This document shows positions 38,073 through 47,426 of a stretch of 64,000 bases of DNA, piece by piece. The translations under genes and the position numbers were made by a program. How positions within the stretch are numbered: the first letter of the stretch is position 1; every line of letters starts with the position of its first letter. Origin of the DNA: Pectobacterium atrosepticum (GTDB lineage: Bacteria > Pseudomonadota > Gammaproteobacteria > Enterobacterales > Enterobacteriaceae); contig CP036163.1 in NCBI GenBank assembly GCA_019056595.1, forward strand, positions 1,860,001 through 1,924,000, given 5' to 3'. Under the pieces are notes generated by a model. It did not search any database. It saw nothing but the letters and a program-made list of their open reading frames with translations, and was not told the origin of the DNA.

Positions 38073-39764
38073 ATGTCAAAAAATATTACAGGTGCTGAAT
38101 ATTCCCTATCTAAAATATTCAGTTCAGATTTTGACTATGAAATACCACCTTATCAACGACCGTATGCTTGGACACCCGAAGAGGCTGGCGAGTTGTTTGA
38201 TGATTTGAACGATTTTTATCACTACGAAAAAGAAGAAAGTTACTTTCTTGGTAGCATTGTACTCATCAAGCAAGAGAACAAACCTCATTCCCAAGTCATT
38301 GATGGTCAACAGCGTTTGACGACACTGACGATTTTAATCGCAGCACTTACTTCATTAATTGACGATAAAGAGGCTAAAGATGAATGTTTTTCTTATATTC
38401 AAGAGCCGGGCAAACGTCTACAAGGCATTCCAGCTAAACCTCGTTTAGCGCTGCGTCAGCGTGATAGGACGTTTTTTGCAACAACAGTTCAGGCACTCGA
38501 ATTTGAAAATCTTGCAAATATTGACACTGCCCAATTAGAGAATGAATCGCAAGTTAATATTCAACTGAATGCTTTATTGCTACAAAAGAAATTACAGCAG
38601 ACATTTTCTAATACAGAAACCTTAATCAATTTTGGTGTTTTTTTGATGACACGCTGTTTTTTGGTGGCAGTGACATCACCAAGTCAGCAGTCTGCATTCA
38701 GGGTATTTTCGGTACTGAATAATCGAGGCATGGATTTACTACCGTCCGATCTGATAAAGGCTGATGCAATCGGTAAAATTATTGAGTCAAAACGCGATAT
38801 ATTCAATGACAAATGGGAAGAAATTGAAGTCAATACCGGACGAAGTGGGCTAAATGATCTTCTTACCTACATTCGAATGATATATGCTAAAACTAAAGCA
38901 AAACGAGTATTATTAGAGGAGTTCAAAGAGCATGTTCAATCAAAAATAAATGATCCTGAAATTTTGATCGATAAGGTAATTTCACCTTATGCAGATGCTT
39001 ACTTGATAGTACGAGATAGCAACTATGTTGCATCTACGAATGCAGAAAATGTTAATCAGATTTTGTATTGGCTTAATCGAATAGATAATTCAGATTGGCA
39101 ACCAGTTGCCATCCAGTTCTTAGCTAAATTTGGTTCTAATAGTTCTGCTTTTTTGGATTTCATGTTCCGTTTAGAGAGGTTAGCTGCAAAATTACATATT
39201 TGTTCAGCTAATATTAATGAGCGTATTGATCGGTATGCAAAAGTACTTACTGAGTTAGAGACATCTTCACGCCCCAGTATTGAATCAGTAAACTTGTCTA
39301 TTCAGGAAGCAAATGATTTTATTAAAGAAATTGATGGAAACATTTATTACCTGACAGCTCGAAGACGTAATTATATTATTTTACGCGTTGACTCATTTTT
39401 GACGGATAAAGCTGCAAAATATGATCACTCTATTTTGACTATTGAACATGTACTCCCACAGACTGTGGAGGACGGGAGCGAATGGCAAGCTAATTGGCCT
39501 GATGAGGAGCAACGAGAAATATGGACGCACCGTTTAGCTAATCTTGTCCCCTTAACACAAAGACGAAATTCCCAAGCATCAAATTTTGATTTCTCACGTA
39601 AAAAACAAGCGTACTTTGTGGGAAGCAGTGGTGTGTCATCATACATTTTAACAACTCAAGTGTTAAATGAGTCTGAATGGATACCGTCGGTTCTGGAAAG
39701 ACGACAACTAAACTTAGTTGAATTATGTAAGGAAAACTGGAAGTTAGATGTGATATTTTCATAA
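38073..39764 (+). CDS. DUF262/DUF1524 (GmrSD-like) nuclease
   Basis: A protein of about 563 residues in the GmrSD-like family, from the ATG at 38073 with AGG just upstream. The N-terminal DUF262 domain shows IPPYQRPYAW and the ParB/Srx-like nucleotide motif DGQQRLTTL (about residues 77-85). The C-terminal DUF1524 domain has the His-Me nuclease motif IEHVLPQ and the later HRLANLVPLTQRRNSQASN. Relatives restrict modified phage DNA (type IV restriction), so antiphage defence is likely though unproven. It is a single gene here. Its strong AT bias relative to dusA suggests horizontal transfer. Confidence 0.85.
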   Translation: MSKNITGAEYSLSKIFSSDFDYEIPPYQRPYAWTPEEAGELFDDLNDFYHYEKEESYFLGSIVLIKQENKPHSQVIDGQQRLTTLTILIAALTSLIDDKEAKDECFSYIQEPGKRLQGIPAKPRLALRQRDRTFFATTVQALEFENLANIDTAQLENESQVNIQLNALLLQKKLQQTFSNTETLINFGVFLMTRCFLVAVTSPSQQSAFRVFSVLNNRGMDLLPSDLIKADAIGKIIESKRDIFNDKWEEIEVNTGRSGLNDLLTYIRMIYAKTKAKRVLLEEFKEHVQSKINDPEILIDKVISPYADAYLIVRDSNYVASTNAENVNQILYWLNRIDNSDWQPVAIQFLAKFGSNSSAFLDFMFRLERLAAKLHICSANINERIDRYAKVLTELETSSRPSIESVNLSIQEANDFIKEIDGNIYYLTARRRNYIILRVDSFLTDKAAKYDHSILTIEHVLPQTVEDGSEWQANWPDEEQREIWTHRLANLVPLTQRRNSQASNFDFSRKKQAYFVGSSGVSSYILTTQVLNESEWIPSVLERRQLNLVELCKENWKLDVIFS

Positions 39765-40110
39765 ATTAATAGAATTGAACAGATTCGTGGCTCTGTAAAC
39801 TGACCTTCTCTCATTAACTAATATAAATATCTGCACGACCTATCAGCCTTTGCTGGTAGGTCTGCTCATATCTACCTGATTGTATCTCTGTATGCCGCTC
39901 AGTTCTTATTACCGACAGTCAAATTTAATCGTGTTCGAACACAGCTAAGCCAATACACGTAATAGGTAGCCAATAGCGTCATAATTCATATTTATTGAAC
40001 TCCGATTATCGCGCATGCGGGGCGCATGTTCCCTGTGCTATAGTCGGACGCCAGCAAAGATAACCTCAGACAACACCGCCAGAAACACACGAAACGATGA
40101 CTGACAAACC
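39765..40110. other. Intergenic region before dusA, with hairpin at 39837-39862
   Basis: Between the DUF262 gene and dusA. The arms GACCTATCAGC and GCTGGTAGGTC pair over 11 positions (one G-T) around a 4-nt loop, 72 bp after the nuclease stop. With no T-run it is only a possible terminator. A 12-bp palindrome, GTGTTCGAACAC, lies at 39931-39942. The right part should contain the dusA promoter. Confidence 0.4.
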
Positions 40111-41133
40111 ATGACCGACGTAAAATCAGATAAAAACAACACAATATCCGCCGACTCTCGCGCCTCTAGCCTTAACCGCTTTTCCATCGCGCCGATGCTC
40201 GACTGGACCGATCGTCATTGCCGTTACTTCCTTCGCCAGCTGACTAGCCAGACGCTGTTGTATACAGAAATGGTGACGACTGGCGCGATTCTTCACGGAA
40301 AAGGTGACTATCTGGCCTACAGCGAAGAAGAACATCCGCTGGCGCTGCAACTCGGCGGTAGCGATCCGCAAGCGCTGGCGCAGTGTGCCAAACTGGCAGA
40401 ACAGCGCGGCTATGATGAAGTTAACCTAAACGTCGGTTGTCCGTCTGACCGTGTGCAAAATGGCCGTTTCGGCGCCTGCTTGATGGGCGACGCGGCGCTG
40501 GTGGCTGACTGTATCAAAGCGATGAAAGACAGTACCTCAATTCCGATTACGGTGAAAACCCGCATCGGCATCGACGATCAAGACAGCTATGAATTTCTGT
40601 GCGAATTTATTCAAACCGTAGCCGAACGCGGCGAGTGCGATACCTTTATCGTCCATGCGCGCAAAGCCTGGCTATCGGGCCTTAGCCCGAAAGAGAATAG
40701 GGAAATTCCACCGTTAGATTATCCGCGTGTTTACCAGCTCAAGCGTGATTTCCCAGCACTGACTATCGCTATCAACGGCGGTGTCAAAACGCTGGAAGAA
40801 GCCAAAATGCATTTGCAGCATCTCGACGGCGTGATGATGGGGCGTGAAGCCTACCAAAACCCCGGAATTCTGGCGCAGGTTGACCGCGAACTGTTTGGTA
40901 TCGATGCCGCCACGCAAGATCTGGCTGGTGTAGTACGATCCATGTATCCCTACATCGAGCGTGAACTCTCTGGCGATGCCTCTTTAGGCCACATCACGCG
41001 CCATATGCTTGGCATGTTTCAGGGCATCCCCGGCGCTCGTCAGTGGCGACGCTACCTGAGCGAGAATGCCCACAAACCTGGAGCAGATTCTGCAGTGGTA
41101 GAACGTGCGCTGGCGTTGGTTAATCTGGTTTAA
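40111..41133 (+). CDS. dusA: tRNA-dihydrouridine(20/20a) synthase DusA
   Basis: DusA is an FMN enzyme that reduces U20 and U20a in the tRNA D-loop. The protein has 340 residues with the TIM-barrel segments [40 protein letters not shown] (catalytic cysteine) and the FMN-binding [13 protein letters not shown]. The N-terminal 20 residues are poorly conserved, so the exact start is uncertain. It opens the conserved dusA-pspG-qor-dnaB-alr-tyrB block. Confidence 0.96.
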   Translation: MTDVKSDKNNTISADSRASSLNRFSIAPMLDWTDRHCRYFLRQLTSQTLLYTEMVTTGAILHGKGDYLAYSEEEHPLALQLGGSDPQALAQCAKLAEQRGYDEVNLNVGCPSDRVQNGRFGACLMGDAALVADCIKAMKDSTSIPITVKTRIGIDDQDSYEFLCEFIQTVAERGECDTFIVHARKAWLSGLSPKENREIPPLDYPRVYQLKRDFPALTIAINGGVKTLEEAKMHLQHLDGVMMGREAYQNPGILAQVDRELFGIDAATQDLAGVVRSMYPYIERELSGDASLGHITRHMLGMFQGIPGARQWRRYLSENAHKPGADSAVVERALALVNLV

Positions 41134-41185
41134 AAAACACTAATAGTTAGTATTTTTCATCAACACTCTTTTCTTTCTCTTCCTC

Positions 41186-41220
41186 GCGTCGCTGATAAAT
41201 CAATCACTTATCAGCGACGC
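41186..41220. repeat. Perfect 13-bp hairpin upstream of pspG
   Basis: GCGTCGCTGATAA pairs perfectly with TTATCAGCGACGC around a 9-nt loop. The structure ends 5 bp before the sigma-54 promoter of pspG and 53 bp after dusA. There is no T-run, so it is not a classical terminator. Confidence 0.6.
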
Positions 41221-41224
41221 ATCT

Positions 41225-41240
41225 TGGCACGATTCTTGTT
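41225..41240 (+). promoter_or_regulatory. Sigma-54 promoter of pspG
   Basis: TGGCAC-N5-TTGTT matches the -24/-12 elements of RpoN promoters and lies 60 bp before the pspG start. Known pspG genes are activated by PspF from a sigma-54 promoter, which fits. Confidence 0.8.
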
Positions 41241-41299
41241 ATAGCTTATGTAGCACGCAGACTCATTTTTCTGCGGTTTAACCGCTACAGGAGCGCACC

Positions 41300-41572
41300 A
41301 TGTTGGAAATTTTCTTCGTTATTGGCTTTTTTATCATGCTGATGTTGACGGGCGTGTCACTACTGGGCGTGATTGCAGCACTGTTTGTAGCGTCCCTTTT
41401 TATGCTGATTGGTGGGCTTTTTACTATGGCGATAAAAGTGTTGCCATGGCTGATTCTAGCTGTCGCAGCCGTGTGGCTATGGCGCAAGTTTAGCGGGCGA
41501 CCTGTATACGACTCGCACCGTAATACCTATCGGAAAGACACCTACCGCCAGCGCAATCGAAATGAGTGGTAA
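41300..41572 (+). CDS. pspG: Phage shock protein G
   Basis: PspG is a small inner-membrane effector of the phage-shock (envelope stress) response. The 90-residue protein has two or three hydrophobic helices (MLEIFFVIGFFIMLMLTGVS; then ALFVASLFMLIGGLFTMAI and VLPWLILAVAAVWLW) and a basic C-terminal tail rich in Arg, Tyr and Asn. The upstream sigma-54 promoter and its position after dusA match E. coli. In E. coli the next gene is qor; here a cytochrome P450 gene intervenes. Confidence 0.95.
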   Translation: MLEIFFVIGFFIMLMLTGVSLLGVIAALFVASLFMLIGGLFTMAIKVLPWLILAVAAVWLWRKFSGRPVYDSHRNTYRKDTYRQRNRNEW

Positions 41573-41924
41573 TGCCAGAAAAGGGAAAAACCTGAATTAC
41601 GCGCGAAAATGACGGGCAATACCGTATTTAACACGACCTTGTTTTAGTAATACTTTGTATTCGCTCTACTTTATTTTAATACGATCTGTTTTAGTACAAA
41701 AGTGTGCGCCAGCAGATATTTTTTCCCTGATCTGGCTGCTAGGATGACGCCACAGCTTGACACCCTATTGCCGTTTAAAGGGTGACCATGCTAAGTGGCA
41801 AACAAGCCACACAATTTCATCATCGTCAGGGAAATAATAGCCGCACAGCGGCACTTTCGTGACGATCACCATGCTGTACCCTACATACAGTCTGATGAAA
41901 TTAGAACGGCCAAGGCCTTTCAGG

Positions 41925-41959
41925 CAATAATACCGACTCTTCACGAGTCGGTATTATTG
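41925..41959. repeat. Perfect 15-bp inverted repeat in the pspG-P450 gap
   Basis: CAATAATACCGACTC and GAGTCGGTATTATTG form a perfect 15-bp stem with a 5-nt loop. It lies 60 bp beyond the P450 stop codon on the P450 strand and could be its 3' hairpin, but no T-run follows in either direction. The rest of 41573-42019 contains no credible gene. Confidence 0.65.
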
Positions 41960-42019
41960 TCAGGTTCTACTTCTCAGCAACAACCTTCACCTCAGCAGAC
42001 TCACACCACACCAGCCTCA

Positions 42020-43408
42020 CTACTGTTGCAGCTCGCGTTTATGTAGCTTCACGCGAAAACCTGATGGCGTCACCGTAAAAGCAAAGCTCTCGGTGACTGC
42101 CGACGCAACCTGCAGTGCCTCTACGTGAAACCCGCTACACAGCGCGTGAAAACCCAGTTTGATCTCCATTAATGCCAGCGACCGTCCGGGGCACATACGC
42201 GGCCCGCCGCCAAAGGGCTGGAGATCGGAAAAAGCCGCCTTTCCGCGCTCAAGCCACCGCTCAGGCATGAAATCATAGGGCTGCTGAAATAGCTCGTCAT
42301 TGAATCCGCTCGCATTCAGCATTAGCAGTAGAGGCGTGCCCTTTTTGATCAGGAAATCATCAATGACGGTGTCTCTGGTTGGCTCAAGGTACAGCAACGG
42401 CGCGACGGGCTTAAGCCGCATCGATTCATACATCACCGCAGTAAGCCAGGCCATACGCGGCAGCGGCCACGGAAGGATCGCCCCAACCCCCTCAGCCGCC
42501 TCTTTACACTCCTGAAAAACGCACTCTTCTACCGAAGGCGCCGAGCAAAGTAAAAAACTCATCCAGGTAAGCGTATTCGCCGTCGTGTCCTCCCCTGCAA
42601 TAAGCAGCGTAATCGCATTCGCCACAATATCGTCGTCTTTCAGCGTCCCGTCTTTTTGCTGCTCAGCGAGCATCACTTGCAGCATATTTTCAGGCGCCTC
42701 CAGTAACTGCGGGTTCAGTTGGATGCGTTGCCGCTGGCGAGAAATAAATCCATCAACATATTCGCGAATCAGGTTCAGACTTGCATCAAACTGCTTATCT
42801 CGCGCCCTCCGGATGTAGCGCCATACGGGTATTGGGGACTCGCAGCGCTCATGAATGATGGGAAATAAGTGACGTAAGCTTTGCGATAGCGGGTTATCGC
42901 CTTGTTCGAGGGTATTAACGTCTTCGCCAAAAGCCAATAATGACGTGATATCAACCGTATAGCGCTTAAATTCATCTACCAGAGCAATCGCTTCTCCAGC
43001 TTCAGCCAGCATCGTAAAACGCTCAGATAATCGAGACGTAACCTTCCTGAGGCTGGAGTAAAAATACTTTAGATGGGCGGGCTGAAACATCGGCTCCGTC
43101 AGTTTTCGTTGGAGTTCCCACCGTTCCCCTTCAGATGAGAAAACCCCGTTTAACCCGGCTTCCTGAAAAACAGATTCAATGCTGCTGATGCGCCGAAACT
43201 CGTCGGGACGGGATTTCATTATGGTGCGAATCCATTCCGTGTCGGCAATCACTACCGCTGAACTAAGCCCCAGCCTTAATCGGAAAAAACAGCCATATTG
43301 CGCTTTCCACCGCAGCATCTGTAAGTGGATGTCACTTCGTTTTAAGTAATCAACATGCCCGAGAACACCTCGGGTTGGGGGCATTGGCAGGCGTTTGATA
43401 GATCTCAT
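42020..43408 (-). CDS. Cytochrome P450
   Basis: A 462-residue cytochrome P450 monooxygenase. The family hallmarks are all present: the I-helix oxygen motif AGEDTTANTLTW, the K-helix ExxR in YESMRLKP, and the heme-cysteine loop FGGGPRMCPGRSLALMEIKL with the cysteine near residue 405. There is no signal peptide. P450s are uncommon in Enterobacterales. The gene interrupts the otherwise conserved pspG-qor order and has no obvious ferredoxin or reductase neighbour, so electrons must come from elsewhere. The substrate (fatty acid, plant or secondary metabolite) is unknown. The ATG at 43408 has AAGGATG at good spacing. Confidence 0.93.
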   Translation of the reverse strand: MRSIKRLPMPPTRGVLGHVDYLKRSDIHLQMLRWKAQYGCFFRLRLGLSSAVVIADTEWIRTIMKSRPDEFRRISSIESVFQEAGLNGVFSSEGERWELQRKLTEPMFQPAHLKYFYSSLRKVTSRLSERFTMLAEAGEAIALVDEFKRYTVDITSLLAFGEDVNTLEQGDNPLSQSLRHLFPIIHERCESPIPVWRYIRRARDKQFDASLNLIREYVDGFISRQRQRIQLNPQLLEAPENMLQVMLAEQQKDGTLKDDDIVANAITLLIAGEDTTANTLTWMSFLLCSAPSVEECVFQECKEAAEGVGAILPWPLPRMAWLTAVMYESMRLKPVAPLLYLEPTRDTVIDDFLIKKGTPLLLMLNASGFNDELFQQPYDFMPERWLERGKAAFSDLQPFGGGPRMCPGRSLALMEIKLGFHALCSGFHVEALQVASAVTESFAFTVTPSGFRVKLHKRELQQ

Positions 43409-43728
43409 ATTCGCATCCTTCTTTATGTATGTTCAAAAGCAGATGAATACATCACCTGTGAAAACAACAATCGAGATAGCGAAGAGGTATAGAAATGCAG
43501 ACAACAAGCAAAACAGAGAATTTGGATGAACGTCGGAGCCTATTTTTTCGTCAAATCCTACAGAGAGGTGTTTAAAAAACAAACATGTTGATTTGGTTTT
43601 TTTGTTAATAAGTAAGACTACGGACAGCGGTCTTTTCTTCTACGGAAGGATGCGGCAAATAAACCGAAGCACGGCCAAACGAGGAAAGGCAAGGTTACCG
43701 CGACACGCACGATAACCTTCCTAAGTCA
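43409..43728. other. Gene-poor region between P450 and qor
   Basis: About 320 bp. On the plus strand a 26-codon ORF (MQTTSKTENLDERRSLFFRQ and so on) follows a GAAGAGG, but it has no other support. Near the right end AAGGTTA and TAACCTT can form a hairpin that may serve as the qor terminator on the minus strand. The left end must carry the P450 promoter. Confidence 0.35.
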
Positions 43729-44715
43729 TTAGCCCGGAATCAACAGGCATGAACCCTGCGTACCGCGACTTTCCAGCGCCCGGTGGGCAGCTTGTGCATC
43801 TGCCAGTGCGAATGTCTGATTCTGCGGCACGTCTACAGTAATCGCCCCGCTGGCAATTAATGAGAACAGTTCGTTGCTGGCCTGCTCCAGTTCAGCGCGG
43901 TTTGTCACATAACCAAACAGTGAAGGACGGGTCACGTACAGCGACCCTTTCTGGTTCAAAATGCCCAGATTGATACCGGTCACCGGCCCAGATGCATTAC
44001 CGAAACTGACCATCAATCCGCGACGGCGCAGGCTGTCGAGAGAGGCTTCCCAGGTATCTTTCCCGACCGAGTCATACACGACCGCCACCTTCTGGCCATC
44101 GGTCAGTTCTGCGACGCGTTGCGCGATATTCTCGGTACGATAATTAATGGTTGCCCAAGCGCCCGCCTGTTTTGCACGCTCCGCTTTCTCATCGGAACCT
44201 ACCGTCCCGATCAGCTTCGCCCCCAGCGCCTTCGCCCACTGGCAGGCAATCAACCCAACGCCGCCCGCAGCAGCATGGAACAAGAAGACTTCATTTGGTT
44301 TTATCTCATACGTCTGGCGCAGCAGATAGTAAACCGTCAGCCCTTTCAGGAAAGAGGCCGCTGCCTGCTCAAAGCTGATAGCGTCCGGCAGCAACGCAAC
44401 CTTCTCCGCCACCACGTTGTGCACCTCGCTATACGCCCCTAGCCCAGACTGCGCATACACGACGCGATCGCCGACTTTCAGCACGCTAACACCCGCGCCG
44501 ACTTTCGTTACGACGCCTGCCGCCTCAGTTCCCAATCCGGAAGGCAAATCGGGTACGGGATACAAGCCGCTGCGAATATAGGTATCGATAAAATTAATGC
44601 CGATGGCGTGATTCTCCACCTGAACCTCTCCCGCTGCGGGTTCGGCAGGCGTGAAATCCCCATATTGCAGAACCTCTGGGCCACCATAAGCTCGGAACTG
44701 AATGCGTTTTGCCAT
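43729..44715 (-). CDS. qor: NADPH quinone oxidoreductase Qor
   Basis: A 328-residue zinc-free medium-chain dehydrogenase/reductase (zeta-crystallin type) that reduces quinones with NADPH. The family signature ASFLKGLTVYYLLRQTYEIK and the nucleotide-binding loop AAAGGVGLIACQWAKALGAK are present, with no catalytic zinc ligands. It is divergent from dnaB as in E. coli. Its start ATG at 44715 is preceded by AAGGAGATAAC. Confidence 0.95.
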   Translation of the reverse strand: MAKRIQFRAYGGPEVLQYGDFTPAEPAAGEVQVENHAIGINFIDTYIRSGLYPVPDLPSGLGTEAAGVVTKVGAGVSVLKVGDRVVYAQSGLGAYSEVHNVVAEKVALLPDAISFEQAAASFLKGLTVYYLLRQTYEIKPNEVFLFHAAAGGVGLIACQWAKALGAKLIGTVGSDEKAERAKQAGAWATINYRTENIAQRVAELTDGQKVAVVYDSVGKDTWEASLDSLRRRGLMVSFGNASGPVTGINLGILNQKGSLYVTRPSLFGYVTNRAELEQASNELFSLIASGAITVDVPQNQTFALADAQAAHRALESRGTQGSCLLIPG

Positions 44716-44759
44716 GTTATCTCCTTAATCGTGACAGGTTCATCGTCTCTCTATAACAC

Positions 44760-44820
44760 ATATACCCTAGGCGACTAAACGTAGCCAACGCACATGCAAC
44801 TTGAAGTATGACGGGTATAT
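44760..44820. repeat. Internally deleted ERIC element
   Basis: A 61-bp unit bounded by ATATACCC and GGGTATAT. Its right half, AGCCAACGCACATGCAACTT then GAAGTATGAC, is nearly identical in reverse complement to one end of the full ERIC element at 24764-24888. The central arms are missing. It lies between the divergent qor and dnaB genes, where it may affect their promoters. Confidence 0.75.
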
Positions 44821-44895
44821 TGTGTTATTTCGGACGTGCGGCATATACAATGCCCCCTTATCCAATGGCAAATCAACCGGTAAAGAATCCGTTTC

Positions 44896-46302
44896 ATGGC
44901 AGAGAAAAGACCCACCAATAAATCGAATGAGCCTCGTGACCGCCAGATGGAAGGTCTGAAACTTCCGCCACATTCGCTGGAAGCGGAGCAATCGGTATTG
45001 GGTGGCCTGATGCTCGACAATGAACGTTGGGATAATGTCGCTGAGCGTGTTGTCGCTAACGACTTCTATAACCGCGCCCACCGCCTGATCTTCACCGAAA
45101 TGCATCGTTTGCTGGAAATGAGCAAACCGATCGACCTGATTACGTTATCCGAATCACTCGAACTGCAAGGCTCATTGGAATCTGCCGGTGGCTTCGCTTA
45201 TCTGGCTGAACTGGCAAAAAACACGCCGAGCGCCGCCAACATTGGTGCCTACGCTGACATCGTGCGTGAGCGCGCCGTAGTGCGTGAAATGATCTCCGTC
45301 GCCAATGAGATCGCCGATGCGGGCTACGATCCGCAAGGTCGCAGCAGCGAGGATCTACTCGATCTGGCGGAATCCCGCGTATTCCAGATCGCCGAAAACC
45401 GCGCTAGCAAAGATCAAGGCCCAAAAAGCATCGACCGTATTCTGGAAGATACCGTTTCCCGTATCGAGCAGCTTTACCAGAAGCCACACGATGGTGTTAC
45501 AGGTGTGGATACGGGCTATCAGGATCTCAACAAAAAAACCGCCGGTTTGCAGAAATCTGACTTAATCATCGTGGCAGCGCGTCCATCAATGGGGAAAACC
45601 ACCTTTGCGATGAACCTGTGTGAACATGCTGCCATGACCCAAGAAAAGCCTGTGTTGATATTTAGTCTGGAAATGCCCGGCGAACAGATCATGATGCGTA
45701 TGCTCGCGTCTCTGTCTCGCGTGGATCAGACCCGCATCCGTACGGGTCAGTTGGACGATGAAGACTGGGCGCGTATTTCCAGTACCATGGGGATCCTGCT
45801 GGAAAAGCGCAACATGTACATTGATGACTCCTCCGGCCTGACGCCAACCGACGTTCGTTCCCGCGCCCGCCGCGTGTTCCGTGAACATGATGGCCTGAGC
45901 ATGATCATGATCGACTACCTGCAATTGATGCGTGTGCCGTCACTGTCGGATAACCGTACGCTGGAAATCGCAGAAATATCTCGCTCGCTCAAAGCGCTGG
46001 CAAAAGAATTGCAGGTTCCTGTCGTCGCCTTGTCGCAGCTTAACCGTAGTCTGGAACAGCGCGCCGATAAGCGTCCGGTCAACTCGGATCTGCGTGAATC
46101 CGGCTCCATCGAGCAGGACGCCGACCTGATTATGTTTATCTACCGTGATGAGGTTTATCACGAGAACAGCGACCTGAAAGGCATCGCTGAAATCATTCTG
46201 GGGAAACAGCGTAACGGCCCGATTGGTTCCGTTCGTTTAACCTTTAACGGGCAGTGGTCGCGCTTTGATAACTATGCCGGCCCACAATATGACGATGAAT
46301 AA
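44896..46302 (+). CDS. dnaB: Replicative DNA helicase DnaB
   Basis: DnaB is the hexameric 5'-to-3' helicase of the replication fork. The protein has 468 residues: an N-terminal domain (LKLPPHSLEAEQSVLGGLML), a linker, and a RecA-like motor with Walker A ARPSMGKTTFAMN and Walker B MIMIDYLQLMR, followed by the DRESGSIEQDAD-like segment. There is no intein. It is followed by alr 41 bp downstream. Confidence 0.97.
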   Translation: MAEKRPTNKSNEPRDRQMEGLKLPPHSLEAEQSVLGGLMLDNERWDNVAERVVANDFYNRAHRLIFTEMHRLLEMSKPIDLITLSESLELQGSLESAGGFAYLAELAKNTPSAANIGAYADIVRERAVVREMISVANEIADAGYDPQGRSSEDLLDLAESRVFQIAENRASKDQGPKSIDRILEDTVSRIEQLYQKPHDGVTGVDTGYQDLNKKTAGLQKSDLIIVAARPSMGKTTFAMNLCEHAAMTQEKPVLIFSLEMPGEQIMMRMLASLSRVDQTRIRTGQLDDEDWARISSTMGILLEKRNMYIDDSSGLTPTDVRSRARRVFREHDGLSMIMIDYLQLMRVPSLSDNRTLEIAEISRSLKALAKELQVPVVALSQLNRSLEQRADKRPVNSDLRESGSIEQDADLIMFIYRDEVYHENSDLKGIAEIILGKQRNGPIGSVRLTFNGQWSRFDNYAGPQYDDE

Positions 46303-46343
46303 CGCAGCGCTCAGCAATGACAACACTGCACTAAGGAACAAGA

Positions 46344-47426
46344 ATGAAAACGGCAACTGCCGTCATTAGCCGGCGTGCGTTACGCCACAACCTGCAACGA
46401 ATCCGCCAGTTAGCGCCTGGCAGCCAGATCGTTGCCGTCGTGAAAGCCAACGCCTACGGCCACGGCATGATCGAATCCGCTCATACCTTCTGCGACGCTG
46501 ACTGTTACGGCGTTGCGCGACTCTCCGAAGCGCTGGCGCTGCGTGCTGCAGGCATCACCAAGCCTATCGTCCTGCTGGAAGGCTTTTTCTCCGCCGACGA
46601 TCTTCCGCTTCTGGTAGAACATCAGCTAGAAACCGCCGTTCACAGCCCCGAGCAGCTTGCCGCGCTGGAGCAGTCCACACTGCCGCAGCCGATACGCGTG
46701 TGGATGAAGCTCGATACTGGCATGCACCGTCTTGGTGTTCTGCCAGAACATGCAGACGCGTTTTGGCAGCGCCTGACCGAATGTCGCAATGTGGTGCAGC
46801 CCGTCAATATCATGAGCCACTTTTGCCGGGCTGATGAACCTGAGGCCGGAACCACCGAACGTCAACTGGCCTGCTTCGATGCCTTTACACAAGGTAAACC
46901 CGGCGCACAGTCCATCGCGGCTTCCGGTGGAATTCTACTGTGGCCGCAAGCGCACCGCGATCGCGTCCGTCCCGGCATTATCCTCTATGGCGTGTCGCCG
47001 CTGGATAACGAAGACGCCGCGCATTTCGGCTTCCAACCTGCCATGACCTTTACGTCTCACCTGATTGCGGTTCGTGAACACAAAGCGGGTGAAGCTGTCG
47101 GCTACGGCGGCACCTGGACCAGCCCGCGCGATACGCGTCTGGGCGTCGTGGCCGTAGGTTACGGCGATGGCTATCCGCGTTGTGCGCCTGCGGGTACGCC
47201 CGTGCTCATCAACGGTCGCGAAGTACCGCTTTCCGGCCGCGTATCGATGGATATGATTACCGTTGATTTAGGGCCTGATGCGCAGGATAAGGTCGGCGAT
47301 GAAGTCATCCTTTGGGGGCCAACGCTATCGGTTGAACGTATTGCTGCACACACGGGTGCCAGCGCCTACGAGCTGATCACCCGCTTAACACAGCGCACGG
47401 CGTTGGAATACGTCGACGGTGAGTAA
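46344..47426 (+). CDS. alr: Alanine racemase
   Basis: The PLP enzyme that interconverts L- and D-alanine for peptidoglycan. The 360-residue protein carries the PLP lysine K34 in [10 protein letters not shown], the [12 protein letters not shown] segment, and GYGGTW with the second catalytic-site region. The order dnaB-alr is conserved. The last 8 bp overlap the start of the following membrane-protein gene. Confidence 0.96.
   Translation: MKTATAVISRRALRHNLQRIRQLAPGSQIVAVVKANAYGHGMIESAHTFCDADCYGVARLSEALALRAAGITKPIVLLEGFFSADDLPLLVEHQLETAVHSPEQLAALEQSTLPQPIRVWMKLDTGMHRLGVLPEHADAFWQRLTECRNVVQPVNIMSHFCRADEPEAGTTERQLACFDAFTQGKPGAQSIAASGGILLWPQAHRDRVRPGIILYGVSPLDNEDAAHFGFQPAMTFTSHLIAVREHKAGEAVGYGGTWTSPRDTRLGVVAVGYGDGYPRCAPAGTPVLINGREVPLSGRVSMDMITVDLGPDAQDKVGDEVILWGPTLSVERIAAHTGASAYELITRLTQRTALEYVDGE

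Noticed and set aside
41795-42046. An 83-codon plus-strand open frame
   Set aside because: It overlaps the end of the P450 gene and runs through the 15-bp inverted repeat. It has no credible ribosome-binding site or protein-like composition.
43496-43576. A 26-codon ORF upstream of the P450 gene
   Set aside because: Only a ribosome-binding-like GAAGAGG supports it. It is too short to judge and has no recognisable features.
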